Shown here in pieces: positions 33,008-42,966 of a DNA stretch of 64,000 bases. The stretch is from Paenisporosarcina macmurdoensis (GTDB taxonomy: Bacteria; Bacillota; Bacilli; Bacillales_A; Planococcaceae): NCBI RefSeq assembly GCF_042658845.1, contig NZ_JBHSRI010000018.1:372001-436000 (forward strand). The letters run 5' to 3'. The stretch's first letter is position 1; the number at the start of each line of letters is the position of its first letter. The position numbers were made by a program, and so were the translations under genes. Below the pieces are notes generated by a model. The model did no database searches. It was not told where the DNA came from and saw only the letters and a program-made list of their open reading frames with translations.

Positions 33008-33358
33008 TCATGACTTTTTATTTACTTCTTTAGTAGGTGCATTAAATTTATCTAGCAATGTTATGGTATCAACCAAGTGGTTATTAAAAATCTGTCGAGC
33101 CACGAGGAGCAATTCAGAAATCATCGGATCTCTTAAAGAATAGAGCACACGATTTCCTTCTTTGGTTCCAATAACTATATTTTTAGCCCTTAAGATGGTT
33201 AACTGTTGCGATACCGCCGATCCTTCACTACCTAAAATGGTTTGAATTTCGTTAACATTTTTATCACTTTCAGCTAATAACTCAAGAATTCTAATACGAA
33301 GTGGATGAGCGAGAGCTTTGAAAAATTCAGATTTAAATTGCTCTATTTCAGTGGTCAT
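33008..33358 (-). CDS. ArsR-family winged-helix regulator without metal-site cysteines
   Basis: A 116-residue ArsR/SmtB-type regulator: EFFKALAHPLRIRILELLAE, recognition helix SAVSQQLTILRAKNIV, wing GTKEGNRVLYSL. It contains no Cys at all, so the classic ELCVCDL metal or arsenite site is missing; an anion- or other-sensing mode is likely. It is downstream of and close to (45 bp) the SulP transporter gene on the same strand, so it probably regulates that operon. Confidence 0.87.
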   Translation of the reverse strand: MTTEIEQFKSEFFKALAHPLRIRILELLAESDKNVNEIQTILGSEGSAVSQQLTILRAKNIVIGTKEGNRVLYSLRDPMISELLLVARQIFNNHLVDTITLLDKFNAPTKEVNKKS

Positions 33359-33403
33359 GTAAATGCAACTCCTATCCCGACGATTACGTTATCTAGTTTT
33401 CAA

Positions 33404-35143
33404 TTACTTTTCTTCTATCACGTGAGTACCCTTGGATAAAGCCGTGCATTCTCTAAATGCAAAATGCTTGCAGCCTAGGCATGTATCTCTATTTAAATAT
33501 TGAAGTGCAGAGTTAATGGCATCTCCGGTATGTTCAAAAAATTGATCTTCTCCTATTAAAGTGGCCAAACCTGTATTGGTCATCAATTTTTTGGGCTGAG
33601 GATTAATGCCAGATATTAATACAATACCATTTTTTGAAAAGTTTTTAACTATACTGGTTAAATACGCTTCTCCTGTAGTATCCATAAAAGGTACTTTTCC
33701 CATTCTTAACAGTAACACTTTAGGCTTAAAGTTAATGGCATTTAAAATGGTTTGCTCAAAGGTTTGTGCTGCTCCAAAAAACAATGGACCTTCGATCGTA
33801 TAAATGCTAATTTGTGGACAATCATGGATGGAAGACACCATATTAGCATCTATTTTTTCATTTTTATGTTTTGGATTTGGAAGACCTTTTACTGTAACAA
33901 CGGATTCACTCATTCGTTTTATTAATAATAAACCTGCTAACAGAAGTCCTACTTCAACTGCGACAGTAAGATTAACGAAAACAGTCAGTAAGAAAGTAAC
34001 GACTAACACGAGTGAATCGCTCGATCTGGTTTTTAATAATAGATAAAAAACATGCCGCTCACTCATGTTCCAAGCAACCACCATAAGGATAGGCGCCATA
34101 CTTGCTAAAGGAATATTCGAAGCATATGGAGCAAAAAGCATTAAGATTATCAAAACAATTAACCCACTAAAAATCCCGGAGAAAGGAGAAACTGCTCCAT
34201 TTTTAATATTGGTTGCAGTTCGAGCAATAGCTCCAGTAGCCGGAATACCTCCAAATAAAGGAGTGATGATATTGGCAATTCCTTGTCCCATTAACTCCCG
34301 ATTACTATTATGCTTACTAGTTGTCATCCCATCAGCGACAACTGCCGATAATAATGACTCAATACTACCAAGGACAGCAATAATAAATGCAGGAACGATC
34401 ATTTGTTGGATTCGTTCGAAAGTAATCTCGGGTATCCGGAAGTTTGGAAGAGTATTTGGAATCTCTCCAAATGTTGAGCCAATTGTTGCTACTTGATTCG
34501 GGAAAAATAAACTGGCAACCACGGTTGAAAGTAGTAGCCCAATAATAGGTCCCGGTATTTTCGGGGCAAATTTAGGTGTAAGTAATATGGTGATGAGGCA
34601 TATTATGGCGGTCAATACACTGTACAAATTTATGGTGGGTATATGAATAATAATTTCTTTAAGATTGCTAAAAAAGGTTTCATGGTTTTCAACATTTTTT
34701 AATCCTAAAAAATTGGCTATTTGACTGACAAAGATAATAACGGCAATTCCTGAAGTAAATCCAATAGTTACAGGTTTAGGAATGAATTTTATCAAAGATC
34801 CGAATTTAAAAATCCCCATTAATAATAAAATGATACCAGCTAAAAATCCTGCAATTAACAGATTTTCATACCCGTAAACCATAACAACACCAAATAAAAT
34901 GGGAACGAATGCTCCAGTTGGACCTCCAATTTGAAATTTAGATCCACCTAATAGTGCAATTAATATCCCTCCGATGATACTTGTATAAATACCATACTCA
35001 GGCTTAACTCCAGAAGCGATTGCAAACGCCATTCCTAAAGGGATTGTGATAACGGCTACGATTAATCCAGCTAATAAATCTTTTTGTAAACCTTGCAATG
35101 AATATCCAGCATATCTTCCACTAAATTTAAATTTCCTCTTCAT
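33404..35143 (-). CDS. SulP-family anion transporter with STAS domain
   Basis: A 579-residue SLC26/SulP transporter: about ten to twelve membrane segments (DLLAGLIVAVITIPLGMAFA at the start), then a cytoplasmic STAS domain (SIYTIEGPLFFGAAQTFEQ, MGKVPFMDTTGEAYL) from about residue 430. The tail carries CLGCKHFAFREC, a Cys-x2-Cys-x7-Cys cluster unusual for SulP proteins. The start at 35143 is supported by AGAAGG; a TTG two codons earlier lies too close. It likely transports sulfate, bicarbonate or another anion; substrate is unresolved. Confidence 0.9.
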   Translation of the reverse strand: MKRKFKFSGRYAGYSLQGLQKDLLAGLIVAVITIPLGMAFAIASGVKPEYGIYTSIIGGILIALLGGSKFQIGGPTGAFVPILFGVVMVYGYENLLIAGFLAGIILLLMGIFKFGSLIKFIPKPVTIGFTSGIAVIIFVSQIANFLGLKNVENHETFFSNLKEIIIHIPTINLYSVLTAIICLITILLTPKFAPKIPGPIIGLLLSTVVASLFFPNQVATIGSTFGEIPNTLPNFRIPEITFERIQQMIVPAFIIAVLGSIESLLSAVVADGMTTSKHNSNRELMGQGIANIITPLFGGIPATGAIARTATNIKNGAVSPFSGIFSGLIVLIILMLFAPYASNIPLASMAPILMVVAWNMSERHVFYLLLKTRSSDSLVLVVTFLLTVFVNLTVAVEVGLLLAGLLLIKRMSESVVTVKGLPNPKHKNEKIDANMVSSIHDCPQISIYTIEGPLFFGAAQTFEQTILNAINFKPKVLLLRMGKVPFMDTTGEAYLTSIVKNFSKNGIVLISGINPQPKKLMTNTGLATLIGEDQFFEHTGDAINSALQYLNRDTCLGCKHFAFRECTALSKGTHVIEEK

Positions 35144-35149
35144 ATGCAA

Positions 35150-35999
35150 CCTTCTCTTTTTTTAGTGTTTAAACATCTGTATATCTGATTATTTGAATAT
35201 ACTATACATAAAGATACCTCGTATTCTACAATATGTCAAAGGAATAGTTTAAGAAGTTGAATTTTAAAAAGACACACAATATAACAGACACGCTTGTTGC
35301 AGAAATTGCCGAGTTCATTGATGCAACAAACTTCAGTGCGCTTCGGATGAAATCAATCACTGCTGCATTTTTGCCCACCTGTTTTTTTCTAATCCTCTTG
35401 CTCCTAGTTTTTGTCCTCCACTCTCTCACTACAATAATACCTCAGTAAGTTGACATAATCCCCAAATGAGGGATTATTCAACTCAACTGAATAGTTAGTT
35501 CAAGAACATACAACAAACTTTATCCCATTTCTCTTTATGCAAAACTAATAACGATTAGCTGATTACTCTTTATCAAATGGATTTATTACTTGTTTAATTA
35601 GGAATAAGGATTTACTTTTTTAAGAATAATTTTTTATCTAAATATTTAACAAAGGAAAAATCCCAATCAGTGAGGTATGATTGGGACTTTTAATATTTAT
35701 TGGCATGTCTTTTTAATAACAATTATCGTTTTTATTTAGAGCATTTTAATAAAACGCAATTTCTTCTCTTAATTGATTTTCATTCTGTCTTTTCAGAGCA
35801 TACTTATCATATGGAGCTCTTTGTAAACAATTTGTTCTTATCCTACTCTACTCTTCCAATCTTAATTTACCTGACTAAAATTCTTAACCTTATTTTGGAC
35901 AGAGTCTTGAATCATTAATTCAGCTGCATATATCTCATATGCACTTAATGTTAAATATAACACTTCGCTCTGGAAGTATTTAAGAAAACAGAAGGTGTT
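35150..35999. other. Gene-poor stretch
   Basis: No convincing gene. A GTG-started minus-strand frame (35,226-35,429, 67 residues, basic N terminus and one hydrophobic segment) has a weak GAGG site and could be a small membrane protein or a relic. The sequence GAGGTATGATTGG here (35,672-35,684) recurs at 37,121-37,133 in another gene-free stretch. Confidence 0.4.
35656..35686 (-). terminator. Terminator-like hairpin downstream of the MEDS gene
   Basis: TCCCAATC (35661-35668) pairs with GATTGGGA (35679-35686); on the minus strand TTTTTCC follows. It is about 310 bp past the MEDS-domain gene stop. Confidence 0.5.
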
Positions 36000-36584
36000 T
36001 TATTTAGCCATATTCGATAATTTATATTGTTCCGAGACGATGAAATCATCTTCCATTAGAACATAAGGATGTGTTTCCATTAAACTCATTTTGAGGTAGT
36101 CTGGCATCTTCTTTCCTTCGTAAGCACAAATTAATGGAAACGACAGCAGATTTACAGCTTCGTCTACTATTTTCTCTAAATCTTCAATAAGATGCAGTGG
36201 CTCTTCCATAGTGGCCCACTCGACATGTGCCCATGCTCGGAAAGAGATTTTATTTTCTACATAGGGCTGAACCATTTTACTAAAATAATCAGCGATGGAA
36301 GGGGGATGATAACTTCCACTTGAACAATAGAAATCAAGGCTGTTTACATGGTGAACGAACTTCATTTGCTCTTTCGTAAACTGTGTGATCAGTTCTTTGT
36401 AAATCATAGGGTAAATACGAGCATTCTCAATGAGAATCACGTAATCTCCAACTGCAATACCATCTTGGATATAACCTAAAACCTGTTTAATGTAATTTTC
36501 CATTCCATTATACTTATACAGAACATGAATATGAGCATGGTTAATTTTTAAATCCTCAAATAACTGATTCATTTTACTTTTCAT
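36000..36584 (-). CDS. MEDS-domain protein (DcmR-like sensory)
   Basis: A 194-residue protein with the MEDS (methanogen/methylotroph DcmR sensory) fold: HIHVLYKYNGMENYIKQVLGYIQDGI, GDYVILIENARIYP, FRAWAHVEW and FPLICAYEGKKMP. Such RecA-like domains occur with histidine kinases or anti-sigma-type regulators, but here the domain stands alone. GAAGGGACTGGGTAC precedes the ATG. The role is presumably regulatory; the ligand is unknown. Confidence 0.8.
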   Translation of the reverse strand: MKSKMNQLFEDLKINHAHIHVLYKYNGMENYIKQVLGYIQDGIAVGDYVILIENARIYPMIYKELITQFTKEQMKFVHHVNSLDFYCSSGSYHPPSIADYFSKMVQPYVENKISFRAWAHVEWATMEEPLHLIEDLEKIVDEAVNLLSFPLICAYEGKKMPDYLKMSLMETHPYVLMEDDFIVSEQYKLSNMAK

Positions 36585-37440
36585 GTACCCAGTCCCTTCT
36601 CGCTTGTATCTCCACGTATCTTTTCGAGTATGCTAGTAATTCTTTAATGAGAATCGAGAACATATTTTTAGTTAGCAAAACATTGAGTCAAGCAAAACTT
36701 TAGAGCTACATCATTTTTTTAGGGAACGATATATTAAAAGTATTTTAATAGTTCTATAATACTTAAATGGTACAAAACTATTAGGTGAATCGTATTCACA
36801 ACCAAAAGCTATTTCTAGTGTATAAATGGTTGATATTATGATTACCATCAAAGAAGCACTAGAGGATTAACACTTAGTTAATTAATGGTTTTGAATTAAT
36901 GGATTTCTATTACTATACGGGTAAGACAAAGAATTTTGTAGTTTATTCGTTCGTCAAATTTCGACATGAGGTACCATAAAAGACATTAGAGAACTATTTT
37001 TTAATTCCTTACATATGAAGGAAGTCTTGGAAGTTATTTTAAGGATAAGTTGTACGCCTTTTTGAAACGAAGAATAATCATTATCTAAATAATTATTAAA
37101 GAAAAACACCAAACACATGGAGGTATGATTGGAACTTCGAGTTCTTTTTGCGAGTTTTTATTAATGATTATATTTTTGAATTAGCTTTCTTCATAGAACG
37201 TGATCTCTTCTTTAGTTGTTCTTGAAAAGACTCATATAACGAATACAGCAACTTAGATTAGTACAATTTGGCATACAAACATTAATAACAGAAGAAATTA
37301 ATAATGCGCATCGAGCATTTATTAGTCTTAGTAACTAATATGTTAATCGCTGGTTGTGAAAATGTGAGTCAAGCTGAGCTATCAAATGATAAAGAAAACT
37401 CTTGATATATCAGTAATTTTGACCTTTTTCAGTTGGAACG
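36585..37440. other. Gene-free AT-rich stretch
   Basis: About 855 bp with no supported gene except the short lipoprotein-like relic listed separately. Several broken reading frames and short AT-rich repeats suggest decayed sequence. Confidence 0.5.
37304..37405 (+). pseudogene. Truncated lipoprotein signal peptide
   Basis: A 33-residue frame, MRIEHLLVLVTNMLIAGC with a lipobox LIAGC, then ENVSQAELSNDKENS and a stop. It looks like the start of a lipoprotein whose body has been lost. The ribosome site is weak (AGAAGAAATT). It could be a genuine tiny lipopeptide, but truncation is likelier. Confidence 0.35.
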
Positions 37441-37607
37441 ATTTTAAGTCTCGATAATCAACTTTAGCGTAAGGCTTGTTTGAGCGATAAACATCTCAAA
37501 TGTAGTGATAACTTTTTCATAATCCAAAATGACACTCAGAATACTTCTCATTTGCCAAGATGACTTATTGAAATAAGGACCGCATTTTATTGAAGCAAAA
37601 CTACCTA

Positions 37608-37650
37608 AAGAAAGAGGAGGATGTGACATTGTCACACCCTCCTCTTTCTT
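37608..37650 (-). terminator. Terminator of the M3 oligopeptidase gene
   Basis: A long purine/pyrimidine stem, AAGAAAGAGGAGG with CCTCCTCTTTCTT, closed by GTGACA/TGTCAC, 13 bp after the stop codon. Confidence 0.75.
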
Positions 37651-37663
37651 ATTGATTTTCTCG

Positions 37664-39364
37664 TTAAAGTGCTTTATCATCGATCGAATTTAACCATTGT
37701 TCAATTGGTCCAATTACTGATTCAACACAACCATCATCGAAAGGCGAGATTAGGTTTGCTTCTTTGACGAGTCCTGTAAATGATAAGCTCCCACCGATAT
37801 TACATAAGTGTACGTAATCTGCCCAAGCTTCTTCACGGTTTTCAAGTGTCCGTTTAAAGAATTGGAATGCACAAATTTGTGCCAAGGTATAATCGATATA
37901 ATAAAATGGACTTTGGTAAATATGACCTTGACGTTGCCAGAAGGCACCTCTATTTAAATAGTCGTTGCCGTCATAATCACGGTGAGGTAAATATTTCTCT
38001 TCTAACTCTTTCCATGCCAATTTACGTTCAGCTGCAGTTGCTTCAGGGTTCTCGTAAATAAAGTGTTGGAATTCATCCACAGCTACACCGTATGGTAAAA
38101 ATTCAAGCGAATTACTCAAGTGAGAGAATTTATACTTATCCGTGTCTTCTTTGAAAAAATTCTCCATCCAGGGCCACGTTAAAAATTCCATACTCATCGA
38201 GTGAATTTCACATGATTCAAATGTTGGCCAATTATATTCGGGGATTTCAAAATGACGACTTGAATACACTTGGAACGCATGCCCCGCTTCATGGGTCAAT
38301 ACATCAATATCTCCAGAAGTTCCGTTAAAGTTTGAGAAAATAAAAGGTGCTTTGTAGTCCTCTATGTACGTACAGTAGCCACCACTTGCTTTCCCTTTTT
38401 TAGCAACAAGATCCATTAAGTTGTTGTCGATCATGAAATCAAAGAATTCACTCGTTTCAACAGATAATTCATCATACATCTTCTTGCCACCTTCAATAAT
38501 CCACTCTGGTGACCCTTTTGGAGTCGCATTTCCTGTTTTGTAATTAAAAGATTCATCGTAGTACTTAAAGTCGTCTACACCAATTCGTTGTTGTTGACGC
38601 TGTTTTAATTTTGTTGCAAGTGGCACGATGAATTCCTTCACTTGGTCACGGAATTTCTTGACCATGGATGCATCATAATCCGTTCGAATCATTCGATAAT
38701 AGCCAAGTTCCACAAAGTTTTCATACCCTAATGTACGTGCAATTTCTGTACGGACTTTGACTAAATCGTCATAAATGCGATCAAGTTGTTCTTCATTCTC
38801 AGCAAAGAAACTAAAGTAGGCTTCTTTAGCTTTCTTTCGCATCTCACGATTTGTCGATTCTGTAAAAGGTTGCATTTGCGCAAGAGTACGTTCTTCATTT
38901 TCAAAATCAATCTTTGCTGAAGCTATTAATTGCTGGTATTCAGAAGACAATTTATTTTCTTGTTGCACCAATGGAATAACTTCTGAAGAAAATGATTTAA
39001 TCTGAGCTTCGGCAATAGCGAATAATTGCGAGCCCCACTTTACTTCTAAATCGTGTCGGAAAGCAGAACTCACTAATGCTCTGTAATATTTAGTGATTAA
39101 ATCATCTACTTTTGGGCTAAGTTCATCCAGGTAGTCTCTTTCCGCTTTGTAAAATTCATCATTTGTATCAATTGAGTTTCGAACATAAACGATGTTCATC
39201 ATCGTCCCTACTTTATTCCTGATTTCATTTATCGACTTCATTGCTTCACTTTGTTCATTTACACTTTTAGCACCTGTAAAATGAGCTAGTGCTTGACCAA
39301 ACTTTTGCTCAATGTCTTCAAATTCTGGTCTTGTATACGTGAACTCTTCAAATTTGGTAACCAT
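37664..39364 (-). CDS. M3-family oligoendopeptidase (PepF-like)
   Basis: A 566-residue zinc metallopeptidase of family M3 with the zinc motif HEAGHAFQ near residue 355 and the downstream Glu in FESCEIHSMSMEFL. The N terminus is helical (YTRPEFEDIEQKFGQALAHF). Cytosolic; it should hydrolyse short peptides. Members of this size (about 565 residues) are the M3B subgroup common in Bacillales. It is monocistronic with a strong terminator. Confidence 0.93.
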   Translation of the reverse strand: MVTKFEEFTYTRPEFEDIEQKFGQALAHFTGAKSVNEQSEAMKSINEIRNKVGTMMNIVYVRNSIDTNDEFYKAERDYLDELSPKVDDLITKYYRALVSSAFRHDLEVKWGSQLFAIAEAQIKSFSSEVIPLVQQENKLSSEYQQLIASAKIDFENEERTLAQMQPFTESTNREMRKKAKEAYFSFFAENEEQLDRIYDDLVKVRTEIARTLGYENFVELGYYRMIRTDYDASMVKKFRDQVKEFIVPLATKLKQRQQQRIGVDDFKYYDESFNYKTGNATPKGSPEWIIEGGKKMYDELSVETSEFFDFMIDNNLMDLVAKKGKASGGYCTYIEDYKAPFIFSNFNGTSGDIDVLTHEAGHAFQVYSSRHFEIPEYNWPTFESCEIHSMSMEFLTWPWMENFFKEDTDKYKFSHLSNSLEFLPYGVAVDEFQHFIYENPEATAAERKLAWKELEEKYLPHRDYDGNDYLNRGAFWQRQGHIYQSPFYYIDYTLAQICAFQFFKRTLENREEAWADYVHLCNIGGSLSFTGLVKEANLISPFDDGCVESVIGPIEQWLNSIDDKAL

Positions 39365-39578
39365 ATCTATCCAACCCCTACTCTTATAAAAATTATCATA
39401 CTGACTATCATAGTATTATTCTTTACTAACTATTACTAAGTTTACTATTATTTCAAATGGTACAACAAGGAAAAATTTTTATATTAGGAATAATTTGATA
39501 AGTTCCTAGAGAAAATGGATAAAATGATTTGCAGCCTTTTCATAAATGTCATTACAATTATCGGGTGTAAATACAAAA

Positions 39579-39615
39579 AATTCTTCAATTTATAAAATAC
39601 ATAAATTGAAGAATT
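39579..39615 (-). terminator. Terminator of the YpsA-like gene
   Basis: A perfect 15-bp stem (AATTCTTCAATTTAT with its complement) and 7-nt loop, followed on the minus strand by TTTTTTGTATTT. Confidence 0.8.
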
Positions 39616-39765
39616 ACATTTTAGTTATTTATCATTTGAAAAATTCATATTTTCTTGTCTACGCAAATGATATATAAAATTAAGTAATGTAAAGTATTTT
39701 TCAAGAGGCTTCCAGTAATTTTCATACCAACCAGACCAATATAGTTTTATACTATTTAATCATCT

Positions 39766-40326
39766 TCATTCTGACCAGTTATTTTGTTGCTCTTCTTCTG
39801 CAATAAGTTGTAAATCGTCTGCCGATATAGAAATGATGTGATAGTCATGATTTTCAGCATATTTTATGGCCAGTTCTTTCATAAACTTTGGAGAACCTTC
39901 ATTTTCCTCATCATAAATAATCAACAAGCCATCAGAGTTCCGAATGATAAATTTGTTTTTCTCGATAAATTGCCAAGGTCCTTCATAAGGTTTTTTAGTT
40001 ACGCTAGTTTGAAAATCTGCTTTGGCACAAATCTGTTGATACTTTTCTTTTTTAGGGTCATTCCAATTTTTTTCTTGCTCTAGAAACGGTGTAATAATGG
40101 CATATTTTAATTTTGGGTAGTCCGCTTTCAAGTCTATGACTAATTCTGCAGCCCATGTCTCAACACCTAATTGTCCGCTAAAAATCACCCATTCGAGTCC
40201 TTCATCTAACAATTGAATGAGGTGGTTTTCTAAAGCTTTCTTAATGTAGCCAACACCGGGATGTTTGTCGTCGAATACGCCAATTTCGTGTTGTTTATAA
40301 CCTGTAATGACTAATCTTTTTAACAT
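39766..40326 (-). CDS. YpsA/DUF1273 SLOG-fold protein
   Basis: A 186-residue protein of the YpsA (DUF1273) family, with a SLOG nucleotide-binding fold: RLVITGYKQHEIGVF, WVIFSGQLGVETWAAELVIDLK, YAIITPFLEQEKNW and NSDGLLIIYDEENEGSPKFM. B. subtilis YpsA affects cell division and stress; the ligand is unknown. The start at 40326 is fixed by CGGAGGAAATAC; an upstream in-frame ATG lacks a site. It adjoins the disrupted transporter gene. Confidence 0.87.
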   Translation of the reverse strand: MLKRLVITGYKQHEIGVFDDKHPGVGYIKKALENHLIQLLDEGLEWVIFSGQLGVETWAAELVIDLKADYPKLKYAIITPFLEQEKNWNDPKKEKYQQICAKADFQTSVTKKPYEGPWQFIEKNKFIIRNSDGLLIIYDEENEGSPKFMKELAIKYAENHDYHIISISADDLQLIAEEEQQNNWSE

Positions 40327-40458
40327 GTATTTCCTCCGAATCAAAGTCATACTTATATATTCTAGTTTAGCATGTGGAGAATGAATAGTTCCATCTTCAG
40401 AGTTCGCTTGAACATGATAAAAGATCCTCGATTAATCGAGAGTCTCCATCTACATCTA

Positions 40459-41377
40459 TTAAATTAAAAACATTGCCACAATCGTTGTGACAATTAAACC
40501 GATCGTCACTGGTAAAAGGTTTCTTCTCGCAAGTTCAAATGGATCGACCCCACAAATCGCAGCAGCTGGAATAAGAGCCCATGGAACCAATGTCCCGCCT
40601 CCGACCCAGATTGCTGCTATTTGACCAAGTGCAGTCAGTGTAGCTGCTCCAGCCCCAATTGCTGTTGAGAATATGTTTGCGACCGAACCAACAAGAGAAA
40701 TCCCTGAGAATCCAGAGCCATCGAGTCCGGTAATAGCACCAACTACTGTTAATGTAATTGCCCCTACTTCTTTACTTAACGGAACAATGGAAGCTAAAGA
40801 CACACCTAAATCATTAACAATTCCATGAGAATTTTTAGGCAATAGGTCACCGATAATTTTTGTGAATCCCGCGTCACCCAAATAGAAGAATGCCGCAATT
40901 GGAATAACAGCTCCAAATACTTTAAAACCAAATTGGAATCCTTCAATAAAGTAACTAGTTGCTTGTTCTAATCCTTTATTTTTATGGCTGACCATCGTTA
41001 TGAGTAATAAAATGAAAACCGATGTACCACCAATTAAAGCTGTCGCATCTCCACCCTGTAAGTTAAGAATCGACATGGCTATTACATCAAGTACGAAAAG
41101 TACAGGAATTAAGAGGGCAAAAAAGCGTTTTTGATTTAATGACAATAGTTTTAATTGTTGCGGGGATGGCTCAATTGTAGGGGTTGCGGACAAGCCTGTT
41201 GTAGCGGTTAATTTTCCTGATTTCATATCACGTTTCAAGAAATAAAAAGCTGTAATTGTCGTAACCAGTCCCATCACGAATACGAGCGGAATACTTGCGC
41301 TAATAACATCGCCGACAGGAAGACCCGCGGCATCCGCTGTTAATTTAGGCGCACCTTGTATGATAAAATCTCCTGAA
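40459..41377 (-). pseudogene. Transporter gene, C-terminal part (disrupted by the integrative element)
   Basis: Encodes the last 302 residues or so of a polytopic membrane protein; its first 164 codons are at 54,625-55,116. Joining the two at the shared TCAGGAGAT gives an in-frame HGIALSGD-FIIQGAPKL junction and a protein of about 466 residues, apart from a one-base excess in the T/A run at 41,338-41,348 that shifts frame. Membrane segments and Gly-rich stretches (GLDGSGFSGISLVGSVANIF, VGGGTLVPWALIPAAAICGV) suggest a secondary transporter, perhaps ion-transporter superfamily. The exact family is not recognised. The shift implies decay after insertion, or a sequencing error. Confidence 0.85.
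41369..41377. other. attL core
   Basis: ATCTCCTGA on plus, identical to 54,625-54,633. To its left is transporter coding sequence; to its right is element sequence leading to the integrase. Confidence 0.8.
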
Positions 41378-41430
41378 TAAGTGTGTTATTATAAGGTACA
41401 TAAATACCTTACTAATTGGAGTGAAACACA

Positions 41431-42951
41431 TTGTACAAACCATTTTCACAAACTGACTACAAACCTTCTACTAAGCCTAAAGCATTGTATTTAAGGAAGT
41501 CTAAGAAAAATGACGGCAAGAACAAAATTGAAACAATAGAAAGCCAGTTAAAGCAATTGACAGGCTTCTGTAAGGAACAAGGCTGGAATGAATACGTTAT
41601 CTATAATGACTATGTGGCAAAATCTACAAACTTAAACAGAGAAGAATATAAAAAGATGCTAAAAGCATGTTTAGATGGAAAGCACGATTTAATTATTTCT
41701 GCAGAAGAATCAAGAATATATCGTACAGTGTATGAACAAACGAATGTATATGAAGAGTTAAAGGGCACTGACATTGCTATTCTTTCCATACGTGAAGGTT
41801 ATATATTCCCAAACGATAGGAATCAATTTCTAACTAATATCCTTCGCGGTGCTATGAATCAGCAAGAACTTGAAAACTTTGCTTATAGGATGAATGTGAA
41901 GGTGTTAGCGAGTGCTAAGGAAGGAAAATATGTTAATAAAACACCTTTCGGATACTTCAAAGATAAGGACAAGCTAGAACCACACCCTGCTGAAAGTAAA
42001 ACCTTTAGATTCATTGTAGAAAAGGTATTAGAAGGTTTTGTTATTGCTGAAATCATTAGTCTACTTAACCGATTGGGATATAAGACAAAATCAAATAAGA
42101 AGTGGAAAGACGTGGGAACAATTACACGAATGTTGTCTAATCGTGTTTATCTTGGTGAAAGTCATTATAACAGTAAGATGTTTGATAGTGAAGTCGTGGT
42201 ACGTGATACACACCAGTCTTTAATAACGATTGAAGAATATCAAGAAGTACGTAAAATAATTCAGTCACGCAGTCGAAATCCACAAGGTATCAGGTACACC
42301 AAAATTAATACCGTATTGGATAGATTAGTTGTTTGTGGGAAATGTGGAAGCAGATTGCCCATCCATAAATCGTGGACAAATAAGCAAGGTGTAACATCTT
42401 ATCAGATAGGAAAGTGTCAAAAGGTTTTAGGTGAATACAATGATAAGAAATGTAGCAACAAGTCAATATCTTTAAATGAATTGCTGCCCCATTTCTACAA
42501 TGCTATTGAAAGCTACAAGGAAGCATTAATTGAAGAAATAGAAAGCGTGGAAATAGATATAACTAACGATAAAAAAATCACTGTTATGAATGAAATAAAG
42601 GATATTAAAACACGCATTACTGAAATAAAATCTGAAATACAAAACGCCAAAAGTTTTTTAATTAAAGGTATTCTAACCGAATCTGATTATGTGGGATTGT
42701 TACCGCCACTGGAGAAGGACATGAAGGAATTGAATGTGTCGCTGGAGGATAATGAAAGATTGTTAGGAAGTTTATCTGAATACGATAGACGTTCAGTGAT
42801 TCAAAATGCAATTGATTCATTAAATAACATCGAAAATGAAAGCATTGAAACTCAGAATAGAATTTATCGAACACTGTTTGAAAGTCTTGAATTGGTGAAT
42901 ACATTAGATGAATACGAAATCAGAATAAAAGAAAAAGACGTTTTCCAGTAA
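41431..42951 (+). CDS. Large serine recombinase (site-specific integrase)
   Basis: A 506-residue large serine recombinase. The N-terminal catalytic domain has YLRKSKK with nucleophile Ser24 and SRIYR; the recombinase domain follows (TPFGYFKD, SLLNRLGYKT, VGTITRMLSNRVYLG). A zinc ribbon (CGKCGSRLP ... KCQKV ... KKCSNK) spans about residues 300-345, then a coiled-coil and C-terminal tail. The start is TTG with GGAGTGAAACACA. Its position next to attL, pointing inward, is typical of this class. It should integrate and, with a directionality factor, excise the element. Confidence 0.93.
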   Translation: MYKPFSQTDYKPSTKPKALYLRKSKKNDGKNKIETIESQLKQLTGFCKEQGWNEYVIYNDYVAKSTNLNREEYKKMLKACLDGKHDLIISAEESRIYRTVYEQTNVYEELKGTDIAILSIREGYIFPNDRNQFLTNILRGAMNQQELENFAYRMNVKVLASAKEGKYVNKTPFGYFKDKDKLEPHPAESKTFRFIVEKVLEGFVIAEIISLLNRLGYKTKSNKKWKDVGTITRMLSNRVYLGESHYNSKMFDSEVVVRDTHQSLITIEEYQEVRKIIQSRSRNPQGIRYTKINTVLDRLVVCGKCGSRLPIHKSWTNKQGVTSYQIGKCQKVLGEYNDKKCSNKSISLNELLPHFYNAIESYKEALIEEIESVEIDITNDKKITVMNEIKDIKTRITEIKSEIQNAKSFLIKGILTESDYVGLLPPLEKDMKELNVSLEDNERLLGSLSEYDRRSVIQNAIDSLNNIENESIETQNRIYRTLFESLELVNTLDEYEIRIKEKDVFQ

Positions 42952-42966
42952 TTAGGAAGCGTCTTT
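42934..42966. terminator. Bidirectional terminator between integrase and small gene
   Basis: AAAGACG-TTTTCC pairs with GGAA-GCGTCTTT across the adjacent integrase and small-gene stop codons, followed by CTTTATTTC. It overlaps the ends of both convergent genes. Confidence 0.65.

Noticed and set aside
37444..37680. 78-codon minus-strand frame after the M3 peptidase gene
   Set aside because: Its first 20 codons are the peptidase terminator hairpin, there is no separate ribosome site, and no family is recognised.
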